Source: JACPUW01 sp049115495 (GTDB taxonomy: Bacteria; Bacteroidota; Bacteroidia; CAILMK01; JACPUW01). From it: DNA of 64,000 bases. Of the stretch, positions 32,828 through 40,856 are shown piece after piece. Each line of letters opens with the position of its first letter. Within the stretch, counting starts at the first letter, position 1. The stretch is from NCBI GenBank assembly GCA_049115495.1, contig JAGDZV010000005.1, positions 62,001 through 126,000 on the forward strand, written 5' to 3'. The position numbers and the translations under genes were made by a program. The notes beneath the pieces are model-generated. The model ran no database searches. It was not told where the DNA came from and saw nothing but the letters and a program-made list of their open reading frames with translations.

Positions 32828-33715
32828 ATGAAAAAACTAACTCATCTAATTCTATGTTTCACGCTATTTCAAGTAGTTAATGGTCAAAGCCCTTATTTCA
32901 ATAATTTTTATACTGCGGCAACTTATACTAATCCGTCTTTCGCAACTTTAAGTGAAACACCGCTTGCATCTTTTTCTTACAACAACAACATGAATTTGTG
33001 GACAGGAAATCTGCTACAAGTAATTAAGCCATTAAAGAAAGGGGCCTTATTTGGCTCTTTTTTAAATGATGCTTCTGGAAACCCTACTTCTGTTGTTTTT
33101 CGTGAATTTAATATTGGTTATGCACACAAACTTGAGATGAATGATTGGGTGATTTCTGCTGGTGCTGGATTTGTTGCAAATAGAACAAGAATAAATGTTC
33201 ATTTGCCAGGTGTTGATTCATCGTATTATGGAGCGGCATTTTTGCAAGGAAACTTGGGGCTGAGTTTAAAATACAAAGGAGTGCAATTGGGCTTTTCAAG
33301 TAAAAATATTCACTTATTACACTTAAATGAGTACCCAGTAAAAAGGCAACCGAGTTTAATAATGAGTTATAATTTCAGTTTGGTTCATAGGATTGATTTT
33401 TCAGATATAATTCAATTTAATTATGCCCTTGTATTTTCTAGGCACAGAGGGTTAACAAAAAATGATGCTTACGCGGCTCTACGGATAAAAAATTTAGATT
33501 TGGGCTCAGGGTTTCAATTTGTTTTGCCAGAAGGTGAAACATCAAATGGTGTAATACTTTATCCAAGGTTTTATGCCGGTTATAGCGTTAAAAAAATAAG
33601 ACTTACTTACAGCTACCTTGGTAGAAATAGTATGATTCCATGGCATGAGCACGAAATCGGTTTACAACTCGCCTTTAATACCAAAGGGAAAGAAGTAAGC
33701 TTTTTGCCTTTTTAA
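32828..33715 (+). CDS. PorP/SprF-family type IX secretion membrane protein
   Basis: A 295-residue outer-membrane-type protein with a signal peptide (MKKLTHLILCFTLFQVVNGQ). Family hallmarks are QSPYFNNFYTAATYTNPSFA near the mature N-terminus, then amphipathic beta strands every 10-15 residues (for example WVISAGAGFVANRTRINV, GNLGLSLKYKGVQLGFSSKN), ending in aromatic-rich strands. PorP is a T9SS component, and SprF is needed for secretion of the SprB adhesin in Flavobacterium johnsoniae. Members are usually next to an adhesin gene, but this one stands alone. Its 3' end overlaps the convergent gene by 4 bases. Confidence 0.88.
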   Translation: MKKLTHLILCFTLFQVVNGQSPYFNNFYTAATYTNPSFATLSETPLASFSYNNNMNLWTGNLLQVIKPLKKGALFGSFLNDASGNPTSVVFREFNIGYAHKLEMNDWVISAGAGFVANRTRINVHLPGVDSSYYGAAFLQGNLGLSLKYKGVQLGFSSKNIHLLHLNEYPVKRQPSLIMSYNFSLVHRIDFSDIIQFNYALVFSRHRGLTKNDAYAALRIKNLDLGSGFQFVLPEGETSNGVILYPRFYAGYSVKKIRLTYSYLGRNSMIPWHEHEIGLQLAFNTKGKEVSFLPF

Positions 33716-34188
33716 TTGATCCTTAATTGCCAACCACTACTAGAAATTACATAATTGCTATAGTGATTTTTATACTTTTTACTAATCAAATAGCCCAGGC
33801 CGCCTATGGGCAATCCTAACATAAGCAAATAAGTTTCTCCCATATCAACAGGATAAGTACCCATTAATAATAAGGCTGTAAAACCGGCTGTGGCCATTGA
33901 GAGTGTGCTTGCTCCATAGCATGTATTAGCCCCGCTTCTTTTGGCTCTTGAATTAATCATCACAATTTTTATATCGTCTATTGCAACTAGAGTATTAGAG
34001 ATTCGAATTGAATCCCGAAAACATTCAATTTTGCCTGTTATGGTGTCATCTTCATTAATTACAACCTTAATCAAATCATCTTTGCTAACCTTAATTACTT
34101 GCATGGTATCATGACTTAAAACATAGAGATTTTGACAAAATCCATTTTTAAATAAGGCTATGAAGAATACGAAAAAGTAGATTTTCAT
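33712..34188 (-). CDS. Hypothetical envelope protein
   Basis: 158 residues with an N-terminal signal-like segment (MKIYFFVFFIALFKNGFCQ), a beta-rich stretch with repeated short strands (VIKVSKDDLIKVVINEDDTITGKIECF), then two hydrophobic segments at about 98-115 and 120-138 (TLSMATAGFTALLLMG, TYLLMLGLPIGGLGYLI). Unrecognised; the layout suggests a small membrane protein with a periplasmic domain. It is 3 bases downstream of the Uma2 gene on the same strand and probably co-transcribed with it. Confidence 0.7.
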   Translation of the reverse strand: MKIYFFVFFIALFKNGFCQNLYVLSHDTMQVIKVSKDDLIKVVINEDDTITGKIECFRDSIRISNTLVAIDDIKIVMINSRAKRSGANTCYGASTLSMATAGFTALLLMGTYPVDMGETYLLMLGLPIGGLGYLISKKYKNHYSNYVISSSGWQLRIN

Positions 34189-34191
34189 TAT

Positions 34192-34791
34192 TTATTCGTC
34201 AAGTATCTCAAAAACTTCATCAAGGTCTAACTCAAATCCTGGTAAAATCTCAGTTCTAATAAAATCGCCACGGGTTAAGAGCTTTGACGGTTGGTATTTG
34301 CCGTTTACCAAGGTGTAAACCATAAAACTTTCGTTTTCAATATTTACAATCCAATATTCTTTTACACCTGACTCTTCGTAAACTTCGTATTTGTTTTGAA
34401 GTTCTTTTTTTGAGTTGCCCTTTGAGAGTATTTCAATAACAATATCAGGTGCGCCTATGCAGCCTAAATCATCAAGCTTTTCCTTATCACATATTACACA
34501 AATGTCAGGCTGTACCACGGTAAAGATTTTATCGTTCTTTTTTGACTTAAGTGGAAGCCTTACATCAAATGGGGCTTCGTAAACTTCGCATTTATGACCA
34601 TATAGGAAATTGTATATTTTATTAAAAATTATTCCAGACGCCTTCTGATGAAAACGCTTTGGAGCGGGACTCATCTTAAACAGTTTACCTTTTATAATCT
34701 CAAATCGTTCTTGAATGGTCCAAGTTAAATAGTCGGCATAGCTGTAGGGGCCACCGTAGGTTACATCTGGTTCTTTTACCTCGTTTTCCAT
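34192..34791 (-). CDS. Uma2-family (DUF820) putative restriction-like endonuclease
   Basis: 199 residues of the Uma2 family, a PD-(D/E)XK-fold group. Seen: the opening YTWTIQERFEIIKGKLFKMSPAP (family 'e..y.EilnGei..mspp'), then QPDICVICDKEKLDDLGCIGAPDIVIEILSKGNS, where the PD and the E in vEilS correspond to active-site positions, and KYEVYEESGVKEYWIVN (family 'K...Y...gV.eYWlvd'). The family is widespread, often in multiple copies, and its cellular role is unsettled. The next gene starts 3 bases past its stop. Confidence 0.9.
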   Translation of the reverse strand: MENEVKEPDVTYGGPYSYADYLTWTIQERFEIIKGKLFKMSPAPKRFHQKASGIIFNKIYNFLYGHKCEVYEAPFDVRLPLKSKKNDKIFTVVQPDICVICDKEKLDDLGCIGAPDIVIEILSKGNSKKELQNKYEVYEESGVKEYWIVNIENESFMVYTLVNGKYQPSKLLTRGDFIRTEILPGFELDLDEVFEILDE

Positions 34792-34882
34792 TAAACCAAA
34801 TTTAAGAATTTAACTCTATAGCTTATAGTTTAAACCCAGAGCTATTGAACATTAAAACAATTTCATAACCTTTGAATAACAC

Positions 34883-35167
34883 TTGAAGCCAAAATTTTTG
34901 AAAATTCAAAAACGTAAAACGCAAGCTGACAAGCCGCGAGAAACTGAAAAACCCAAGGCTCAAAAGCAAGATCCTATGCATGGGGTTAAGCTTAAGGATA
35001 TATTAGAATATTTGGTGGCTCAGTACGGTTGGCGAGAAATGGGTAAGCGAATAGATATTAGATGTTTCAAATTTGATCCGTCAATAAAATCGAGCCTTCA
35101 TTTCTTGCGAAGAACGCCTTGGGCGAGGGAAAAGGTTGAAGAGTGGTATAGGAGTGATAAAAGCTAA
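34883..35167 (+). CDS. VF530-family (DUF2132) DNA-binding protein
   Basis: The C-terminal 65 residues match the VF530/DUF2132 fold: DPMHGVKLKDILEYLVAQYGW, then RIDIRCFKFDPSIKSSLHFLRRTPWAREKVEEWY, a very conserved run. VF530 is a small helical protein reported to bind DNA. The longest frame starts at TTG 34883 and adds a basic Lys/Arg/Gln-rich tail of about 30 residues; an internal ATG at 34976 would start just at the domain. The basic tail could extend the DNA contact, so I keep the long form with modest confidence. Its last four bases overlap the convergent gene at 35164. Confidence 0.85.
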   Translation: MKPKFLKIQKRKTQADKPRETEKPKAQKQDPMHGVKLKDILEYLVAQYGWREMGKRIDIRCFKFDPSIKSSLHFLRRTPWAREKVEEWYRSDKS

Positions 35168-36390
35168 TTTGGGTAATAAATGCAATCGTATATCCATTGT
35201 GGCCTTCCTTTATCACTTAGATTATTATGCTTCCATAATATTTGATTGTTTTTAAGATTAACCAATATCGCTTGACCTGGGACAGAATAAGTGACTAATA
35301 ATAAGGAATCATTAATTGACTGCTGTCGTCCCATCCAGTTGGTAAAATTTGACTCCCCAGAGTCTGATTTGTGAAAAATAGTTGAATAATGGTCACTGTT
35401 TACATCTAGCTTTACAACTCTACTTGAACGTTGTTTAAGAGTAGGATTTGAAGTGAAGCAATTATCGAAAATTGAAACTTCGTTTCCCGATAAAAAATCA
35501 GGATCGTGTTGGGATTGAAAGCCGCCTTGTAATAAATGAGTTATTTTGTTTTTAGCAATATTTAAAACCAAAACCATATGCAGATTTTTTACTGAAATCA
35601 AAATATCATCTTTTGAAAAAAGACCAGCTGAGTCACTTAAGGTATATGGCTCTACATCATTAATATGGAATGGGTCCCAAATATTTTTGGAGTTTGGAAA
35701 TGCATGACCAGATTTACCATTACTAAGAAATAACTCCCTAATAGACCATTTTTTAATTATTTCACCATTTTGAAGAGTCAAATTGATTATGTTTTCGTCA
35801 CCCCAACATTCTTCCTTAAAAGCTGATTTTTCAAAAAAATTACCACCACAAACCCATATTGAACTATCTAAACCCATATTAATAGAATGATGGGTGAAAA
35901 TTCCTCTTGTCCATAAAATAGAGTCGTTTTTATCCAGACAAACCATGCCTTCATATTCTATATTAAAAATCAACCTACCATTATTAAGAAGGACTATCCC
36001 GTTTATTAACGGGTTAGCGTATTTATGTGTTGGTTTAAATCTATCGCGATCTTTATCCTCCTTAAATAATTTCCTATATTTCGTGAAGTCCACTTGTACT
36101 TCTCTTAAAAGCTCTCCTGATGTTGAATAAACCCTAATAAAACTATTGTTCTCTTTATCTCTTTCTGCAAAAACAAGTTTGCCATTTACCACGAAATTAC
36201 CTTCAAACTTTTGGTCCTTTCCTCTTTGATTAATAATTAGAGAGCCAAGTTCAGAAGCAGCTCTAATTCCGTTTTCTATGTGATTTTTGGGAAACATGCC
36301 CCATTTATTAACAGCATATCCAAGAATAAAAAAGCTTGTTACAAGTAAAAAGTATTTGAAAATTTTGTATAAAAATTTTGACGTATTCAA
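35164..36390 (-). CDS. Arylsulfotransferase-like beta-propeller protein
   Basis: A 408-residue protein with a single N-terminal membrane helix (about 8-26, FLYKIFKYFLLVTSFFILGYA) and a periplasmic propeller. Repeated short strand motifs (NGRLIFNIEYEGMVCLDKNDSILW, DSSIWVCGG) and the segment FHINDVEPYTLSD...DDILISVKNLHMVLVLN...LLQGGFQSQHDPDF...VSIFDN match the layout of the arylsulfotransferase (ASST) family. Candidate catalytic or structural histidines are in FTHHSIN, DPFHINDVE and QSQHDPDF. Sulfotransferase activity is not demonstrated by this. No partner gene such as a DsbA/DsbB-like pair is nearby. Related genes in Bacteroidota are usually hypothetical. Confidence 0.7.
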   Translation of the reverse strand: MNTSKFLYKIFKYFLLVTSFFILGYAVNKWGMFPKNHIENGIRAASELGSLIINQRGKDQKFEGNFVVNGKLVFAERDKENNSFIRVYSTSGELLREVQVDFTKYRKLFKEDKDRDRFKPTHKYANPLINGIVLLNNGRLIFNIEYEGMVCLDKNDSILWTRGIFTHHSINMGLDSSIWVCGGNFFEKSAFKEECWGDENIINLTLQNGEIIKKWSIRELFLSNGKSGHAFPNSKNIWDPFHINDVEPYTLSDSAGLFSKDDILISVKNLHMVLVLNIAKNKITHLLQGGFQSQHDPDFLSGNEVSIFDNCFTSNPTLKQRSSRVVKLDVNSDHYSTIFHKSDSGESNFTNWMGRQQSINDSLLLVTYSVPGQAILVNLKNNQILWKHNNLSDKGRPQWIYDCIYYPN

Positions 36391-36656
36391 ATCGAACTAG
36401 TACTTTTTTAGCGAAATTACGCCTTTAGAATCCTAATGTAAATAGAATCTCTCTTTGTGGCAAAGTGCTATTTGGTTTGGTATAAAAACTCTATTCAGTT
36501 GAACGGCTTTTTTTTATTGATTTATTAACCAATCTGATTTGCGAAAAGATGCTGGGTTAAGTGTTTAAGGTCAATTATTTTCACTTGAAATTAACCTAAC
36601 GGAAATGAACAATATAGGGGTTGCGGCGGCTCATAATTGGGTTGCCGTTCTCTTTT

Positions 36657-37808
36657 TTAATCAAACCAACCTCGAAATCTTTCTGGTGTTTTTGCTACAC
36701 CGTAATTTCTACTATAACCAAAACCTGAAAACCCAATTGAAAAGGTTAAAAGCCTTGGCTGATAATAATCGAAATAGTTGGCAACAGTATAATCTACTTT
36801 AAACCTAAGGTTTACATGGTAATGTTGGTTGTCTTTAAGCTCGGGGGCGAACATATCCCAGTCAAAAGCAATTGATGGGGTGTAAGACCACGTCCAAAAT
36901 AGTGGTCTGGTTGCAAACTGTAAATACGACCCACCACCTGCCACATAGAAACTCATTCCAAACCGAGTAGTTTGGAATATTCTTCTTCCTAAATATAGCT
37001 GTAAGTCACCTTGGGTAATATAGGCTTCTTCGCTAGGCATGTTTAACCCCATTTTTTGTATAAGAACAGGCGTTGCAGTGTTGCCATTTGCACCTAATCT
37101 CATTCCAGCCGAGTTCTTTTTGTACACTCCACCAGCAATCATTGAAAAGTGAATATTTAAGGGGTATTTTACATATAAAGGAGTGGCAGGAACCCATGAA
37201 GCCGTGCCTAGTTGTAAATCAAATTCACCACCAAAGTCTGACTTAATATTTAAGGCATATTTATTATAATCTCTGTAAACTTTAAATAGGCTGTCAACTT
37301 TGTTTCTCCAAAAAGGTCTAAAGTTAACTCTGCCTCTGCCATTATAGTCTTGAGCCAGTTTTTCTGTTATAAAATTATACCAATCAAAAGCACGTTCTAT
37401 AACAATCCGCGCCTTTTCAGCATCGTATTTCCCACCACTTTTTGTAATTGAGTCAAGTTTGTATCTTGCCTTTCTAGCCCCTAATTCGTATAAATTAAAA
37501 GTGTGGTTTATGCGTTCTAAATTATCGGTGGTTTTAGCTTCAGGTTGAACATAGCTAGACGCTTTATTTAAGTAAATGGTAATCTGTATTTTCGGATTTT
37601 CACCTTTTTTGCCGCCAAGATTAGAAACGGTTTTCCAAGAGTTTAAACTCCAATCGTAACCCTTGCCAGTAGGGTCTTCTAAAAAGTGATTCCAAGTTAG
37701 TTTTAAACCCCATTTCCAACGTACGGTATCTGATTGGGCTGATACGGCGGTTGTAAGCAAAAGCAGTATTGAAACAATTAGAATCGTGAGTTTACTATTA
37801 ATATGCAT
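36657..37808 (-). CDS. Secreted protein: degenerate DUF922-like domain plus beta-barrel-like C-terminus (paralog A)
   Basis: About 383 residues. The start at the ATG at 37808 (adjacent ATG at 37811) gives a clean signal peptide (INSKLTILIVSILLLLTTAVSAQ); the frame runs upstream to 37871 but would overlap the previous gene. The N-terminal half begins KWGLKLTWNHF and contains NHTFNLYELGARKARYKLDS, which resembles the metalloprotease-like DUF922 layout ('LtW.DF' ... 'HeqgHFdi.El.aRk') with the histidines lost. The C-terminal half is a series of amphipathic, aromatic strands ending in YSRNYGV..TPERFRGWFD, so a barrel is likely. It is paralogous to 38486-39613 and 10 bases from the gene between them. 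Confidence 0.72.
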   Translation of the reverse strand: MHINSKLTILIVSILLLLTTAVSAQSDTVRWKWGLKLTWNHFLEDPTGKGYDWSLNSWKTVSNLGGKKGENPKIQITIYLNKASSYVQPEAKTTDNLERINHTFNLYELGARKARYKLDSITKSGGKYDAEKARIVIERAFDWYNFITEKLAQDYNGRGRVNFRPFWRNKVDSLFKVYRDYNKYALNIKSDFGGEFDLQLGTASWVPATPLYVKYPLNIHFSMIAGGVYKKNSAGMRLGANGNTATPVLIQKMGLNMPSEEAYITQGDLQLYLGRRIFQTTRFGMSFYVAGGGSYLQFATRPLFWTWSYTPSIAFDWDMFAPELKDNQHYHVNLRFKVDYTVANYFDYYQPRLLTFSIGFSGFGYSRNYGVAKTPERFRGWFD

Positions 37809-37818
37809 CATTTGTATT

Positions 37819-38484
37819 CTAACCGTTTTTGGTAGAAATGTAGATTTCATGACCATATTTAGGTGAAACAATTTTTATTTCTTTTTTATGTCTGTTTTGA
37901 ATTATGACCTTTAATTCTTTTTGATACATGGTTTCGTTTTCGCGTTTGTAGATTTCCTGATTTTCACCTTCACATAATTCATATTCCTTTTTTATGATCA
38001 TTTTACCAGTTGATAAATTATAATCTATGTCCTTCCAGTATTCACAAATTTTTCCTGATTTACTGGTGTAACCAATTAAATAGAATTCATCATTTTGATA
38101 ACGGTATTTGTCAGTAAACCCCCATTTCCAGCTGCTACCCCCCGATTGTGAAATCAAAAGAATACCATTAATAATTTCAATCTTTCCAAAAGGGTCACCC
38201 ATCATTCCACCATCTCTACTACCATAAAGCGCTTGCTCAGACCTTTTCCATTCAATCCATTTATCATTTTTCAGCTTGTAAATAACCAATAAGCGTTGTA
38301 CACCTTCATATTTAGTTTCTTTACCAACGTTGTAAGCTACTACTAGCTCGCTCACCTTGTCTTTATTCAGATCACCAACTATCGAATCAACTAAGTATAG
38401 ACCATGAGGGATTGCTAGTGTTTGACCAAAAGATCCTTTGGCCAAGGAAAATGCAATTAAAGTTATTAAAAGTGATATTCTCAT
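37819..38484 (-). CDS. Secreted protein with FG-GAP/VCBS-like motif
   Basis: 221 residues with a signal peptide (MRISLLITLIAFSLAKGSFGQ). The segment LVDSIVGDLNKDKVSELVVAY fits the calcium-binding 'GDlNgDg..Dlvv' strand-loop motif common in secreted Bacteroidota proteins, with Asp/Asn/Asp at loop positions. The rest is beta-rich with no recognised domain. It is flanked by two paralogous barrel-like proteins on the same strand with gaps of 1 and 10 bases. The three are almost certainly one operon, and the product may act with them at the cell surface. Confidence 0.75.
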   Translation of the reverse strand: MRISLLITLIAFSLAKGSFGQTLAIPHGLYLVDSIVGDLNKDKVSELVVAYNVGKETKYEGVQRLLVIYKLKNDKWIEWKRSEQALYGSRDGGMMGDPFGKIEIINGILLISQSGGSSWKWGFTDKYRYQNDEFYLIGYTSKSGKICEYWKDIDYNLSTGKMIIKKEYELCEGENQEIYKRENETMYQKELKVIIQNRHKKEIKIVSPKYGHEIYISTKNG

Positions 38485-38485
38485 T

Positions 38486-39613
38486 TTACCTAAATCTCAT
38501 TGGTGTATTGGCTCTATTATACCTTGTTGAATAACCATGAGAACCAAGTCCCAAGGTTATTATAAAAAGTTCTTGATTATAGAAATAGGTAAAATTGGCT
38601 CTAGTGTACTCTAATTTGAGTCTAAGGTTTAGTTCCATATAGGGTACATTGGGTTTGCTTTTGTCAAAAGCATGAAAATCAAAAACTACTCCTGCACCAT
38701 ATCCAAGCGTTCTTGTGGTTGCATAGTTTATTGAACCTACCGAAGATAAGCCACCCATGAGTTGCGTTGAAAAACTCAACCTATTCCCTTCAAATAACCT
38801 TCTACACCAGTAGAGATGTAGATCAGTTGTGCTTAATTGATCAGGCTCATCAAGCTCAAAGTTAAGTCTATGTTTAAGCTCGGGATATGCCATATTATTG
38901 GCTACCGATAGTTTAAGCCCTATAGTTGACCTTTTAAGAACTAATCCAGAGAAAAATGCACCGCATACAGCAGCACTGTTTTGCACTAGTTGATCATTTC
39001 GGTTAAGCCAAAAGGCAGGACCCGCATCCATATAAAATTCAAACCCAACATTGCCCGTAGGTGCCTTAATATATCTGTTGTATTCCTTGTAAACCCTAAA
39101 AAGGCTATCAATTTTACGCTCCCATTTTGCAACCTGACCTGTGCGTCTTGAGTTGTTATAGTCAGCATACATTTTATCGGTCATTCTATCATACCAATCA
39201 AATGCAAGCTCAATGTAATCTTTGGCATCGCTGTAATAATATGAGCCGCCAGATGTTACTACAGAATCTAGAAAAAACCTGGCTTTTCTGGCGCCCAATT
39301 CGAATAGGTCAAAGCGGTTTTGAAGTTTCAGAAGGTTCTCTGTTGTTTTCCATGAATCATGGGCCCATGAAATGTTTCGCTCAAAGTAAACGAGCACATT
39401 TATTTGCGGATTAAGGTGTTCGTCAGATCCGCTAAGATCTCTATAAGAATAACGCATGCTCATGCTGTGGGTTAGGGATTGATATGCTGAGGGTTCAGCT
39501 TTAAAATCGTCCCAAGTAAGTTGTTTATTCCATTGCCAGGTAAGGGTGTCAGTTTCAGCATATGCACCCATGCATAGGTAAATTGTAGGTATAAGTAGGA
39601 GTAATTTTTTCAA
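38486..39613 (-). CDS. Secreted protein: degenerate DUF922-like domain plus beta-barrel-like C-terminus (paralog B)
   Basis: About 375 residues if begun at the TTG at 39613, which gives a good signal peptide (LKKLLLLIPTIYLCMGAYA). The next in-frame ATG upstream, at 39694, would add 27 residues. The N-terminal half has KQLTWDDFKAEPSAYQSLTHS and LKLQNRFDLFELGARKARFFLDS, again like DUF922 but with the usual zinc-ligand histidines replaced. The end is a strand-rich barrel-like region terminating HGYSTRYNRANTPMRFR, closely matching paralog A (GYSRNYGVAKTPERFR). Paralogs share length, layout and the ELGARKAR core. First gene of a three-gene operon. Confidence 0.72.
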   Translation of the reverse strand: MKKLLLLIPTIYLCMGAYAETDTLTWQWNKQLTWDDFKAEPSAYQSLTHSMSMRYSYRDLSGSDEHLNPQINVLVYFERNISWAHDSWKTTENLLKLQNRFDLFELGARKARFFLDSVVTSGGSYYYSDAKDYIELAFDWYDRMTDKMYADYNNSRRTGQVAKWERKIDSLFRVYKEYNRYIKAPTGNVGFEFYMDAGPAFWLNRNDQLVQNSAAVCGAFFSGLVLKRSTIGLKLSVANNMAYPELKHRLNFELDEPDQLSTTDLHLYWCRRLFEGNRLSFSTQLMGGLSSVGSINYATTRTLGYGAGVVFDFHAFDKSKPNVPYMELNLRLKLEYTRANFTYFYNQELFIITLGLGSHGYSTRYNRANTPMRFR

Positions 39614-39800
39614 AAAAGCACAATAATTTACTGCAATGTAAAAAGAGAAATTTGATCTTAGAAATAAACCAATTGTAATGAGCACATTGGGCACTCACTT
39701 GATAGGTAACGGCACAATTTCCATTCTACGTTATTGTTGTGTTTACCCGCAATCTGTTGATTTTTAAGGAAATAACGATAATATTTCAAATGAACAAGAA

Positions 39801-39922
39801 GCTGTCTATAAAGTCATACATCATTCCAAACTTGATTTGGAATCTGCTTGTACGTGTTGCATTTCAACTTTCAAGATCCTGAATCAAGTTCAGGTTGACG
39901 TTTTTTCATCTTTTTAGACAGC
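39801..39922. mobile_element. MITE-like element with terminal inverted repeats
   Basis: 122 bp bounded by 13-bp inverted ends GCTGTCTATAAAG (39801-39813) and CTTTTTAGACAGC (39910-39922), 12 of 13 matching. Inside are two hairpin-type motifs in opposite orientation: ATTCCAAACTTGATTTGGAAT and CCTGAATCAAGTTCAGG. There is no ORF. No clear target-site duplication is seen. A short non-autonomous element moved by a transposase elsewhere in the genome is the simplest reading. Confidence 0.65.
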
Positions 39923-39941
39923 ATCGTCATAAAACTGGTGG

Positions 39942-40853
39942 CTAATTCTTATCACTTACCTTAAACAAGATATCGCGTTCTCTTTTGCTTAAGCTATCGT
40001 ATCCGCTTTTTGAAATCTTGTCTAAAATGGCATCAATTTCTTCTTGACTCACGGCATTGCTAAACGAGCTTTGACTTTTGCCACTAGATGCTTTGCCTGA
40101 TGGGTTGCTATGAACCTTGAATTTTGATTTTTCTTTCGGTTTAAAAAAGGCCAACACAGCTTGATTAAACCTTGAGATCCAAGCGCCAAAATCATTTCCA
40201 TTTTTGAGTTGAGTTACAAATAAGTAACCTGTTAATCCACCGGCTAAATGCGCTATTCTACCTCCAGTGTTTTCAGCAATAAATATTAGGTCTCCAACCA
40301 CAAAAAATGCTGCTATCATCCAAATTTTAACATCGCCAAAAAATAATAATCTAATGCTATAAAGCGGGTTTAGTGTTGTTGCTGCTAAAATGAACCCGGT
40401 TACGGCGCCTGATGCACCAACCAAGCGGTTTTCAGGACTCATGGTGGGTAGTATATTGGCTGCTATCATAAATGATAAACCACCAACTAAGCCAGAAAGT
40501 ACGTAGAGCTGAATAGACCTTTGATTACCCATTAGTGAATGAAAAATTCTACCAAACCACCAAAGAAAAAGCATATTCCAAAGTATGTGTCTAATACTAA
40601 AGCTATGCAAAAAAAAGTGTGTTACGAGGGTCCAAGGCCGGGTAAGAAGTGTAAGAAAGTCTCCGGGTAAAAACATCCACTCTCCAAAACCTTCGTAGGC
40701 ATTTTGCATACCGTTTACGCCAAAAAGCCCAACCAGCCCTACTGGAATGGCCATGCCCAAAAAAGCCACTACATTAATGGCTATTAGGTGAATCAAAGAG
40801 TTTTGGCTCCCAATTATTCTAAATTTTATATCGTTCCAAATGGTCTGTCTCAT
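39942..40853 (-). CDS. Rhomboid-family intramembrane serine protease with C-terminal extension
   Basis: 303 residues. Hydrophobic segments bear the rhomboid motifs: FFLHSFSIRHILWNMLFLWWFG (the TM2 His/Asn region), the catalytic serine in GASGAVTGFILAA, and the catalytic histidine in GRIAHLAGGLTGYLF. After the last helix a soluble tail of about 80 residues runs KSKFKVHSNPSGKASSGKSQSSFSN and ends EEIDAILDKISKSGYDSLSKRERDILFKVSDK, a small helical motif seen at the end of many Bacteroidota rhomboids. Last of four tightly packed minus-strand genes (3 bases after the TMTC-like gene). Confidence 0.92.
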   Translation of the reverse strand: MRQTIWNDIKFRIIGSQNSLIHLIAINVVAFLGMAIPVGLVGLFGVNGMQNAYEGFGEWMFLPGDFLTLLTRPWTLVTHFFLHSFSIRHILWNMLFLWWFGRIFHSLMGNQRSIQLYVLSGLVGGLSFMIAANILPTMSPENRLVGASGAVTGFILAATTLNPLYSIRLLFFGDVKIWMIAAFFVVGDLIFIAENTGGRIAHLAGGLTGYLFVTQLKNGNDFGAWISRFNQAVLAFFKPKEKSKFKVHSNPSGKASSGKSQSSFSNAVSQEEIDAILDKISKSGYDSLSKRERDILFKVSDKN

Positions 40854-40856
40854 TTC

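Noticed and set aside
36605..36802. Plus-strand 65-codon ORF
   Set aside because: It mostly overlaps the 3' part of the barrel-like paralog A on the other strand, which has a clear signal peptide and paralog.
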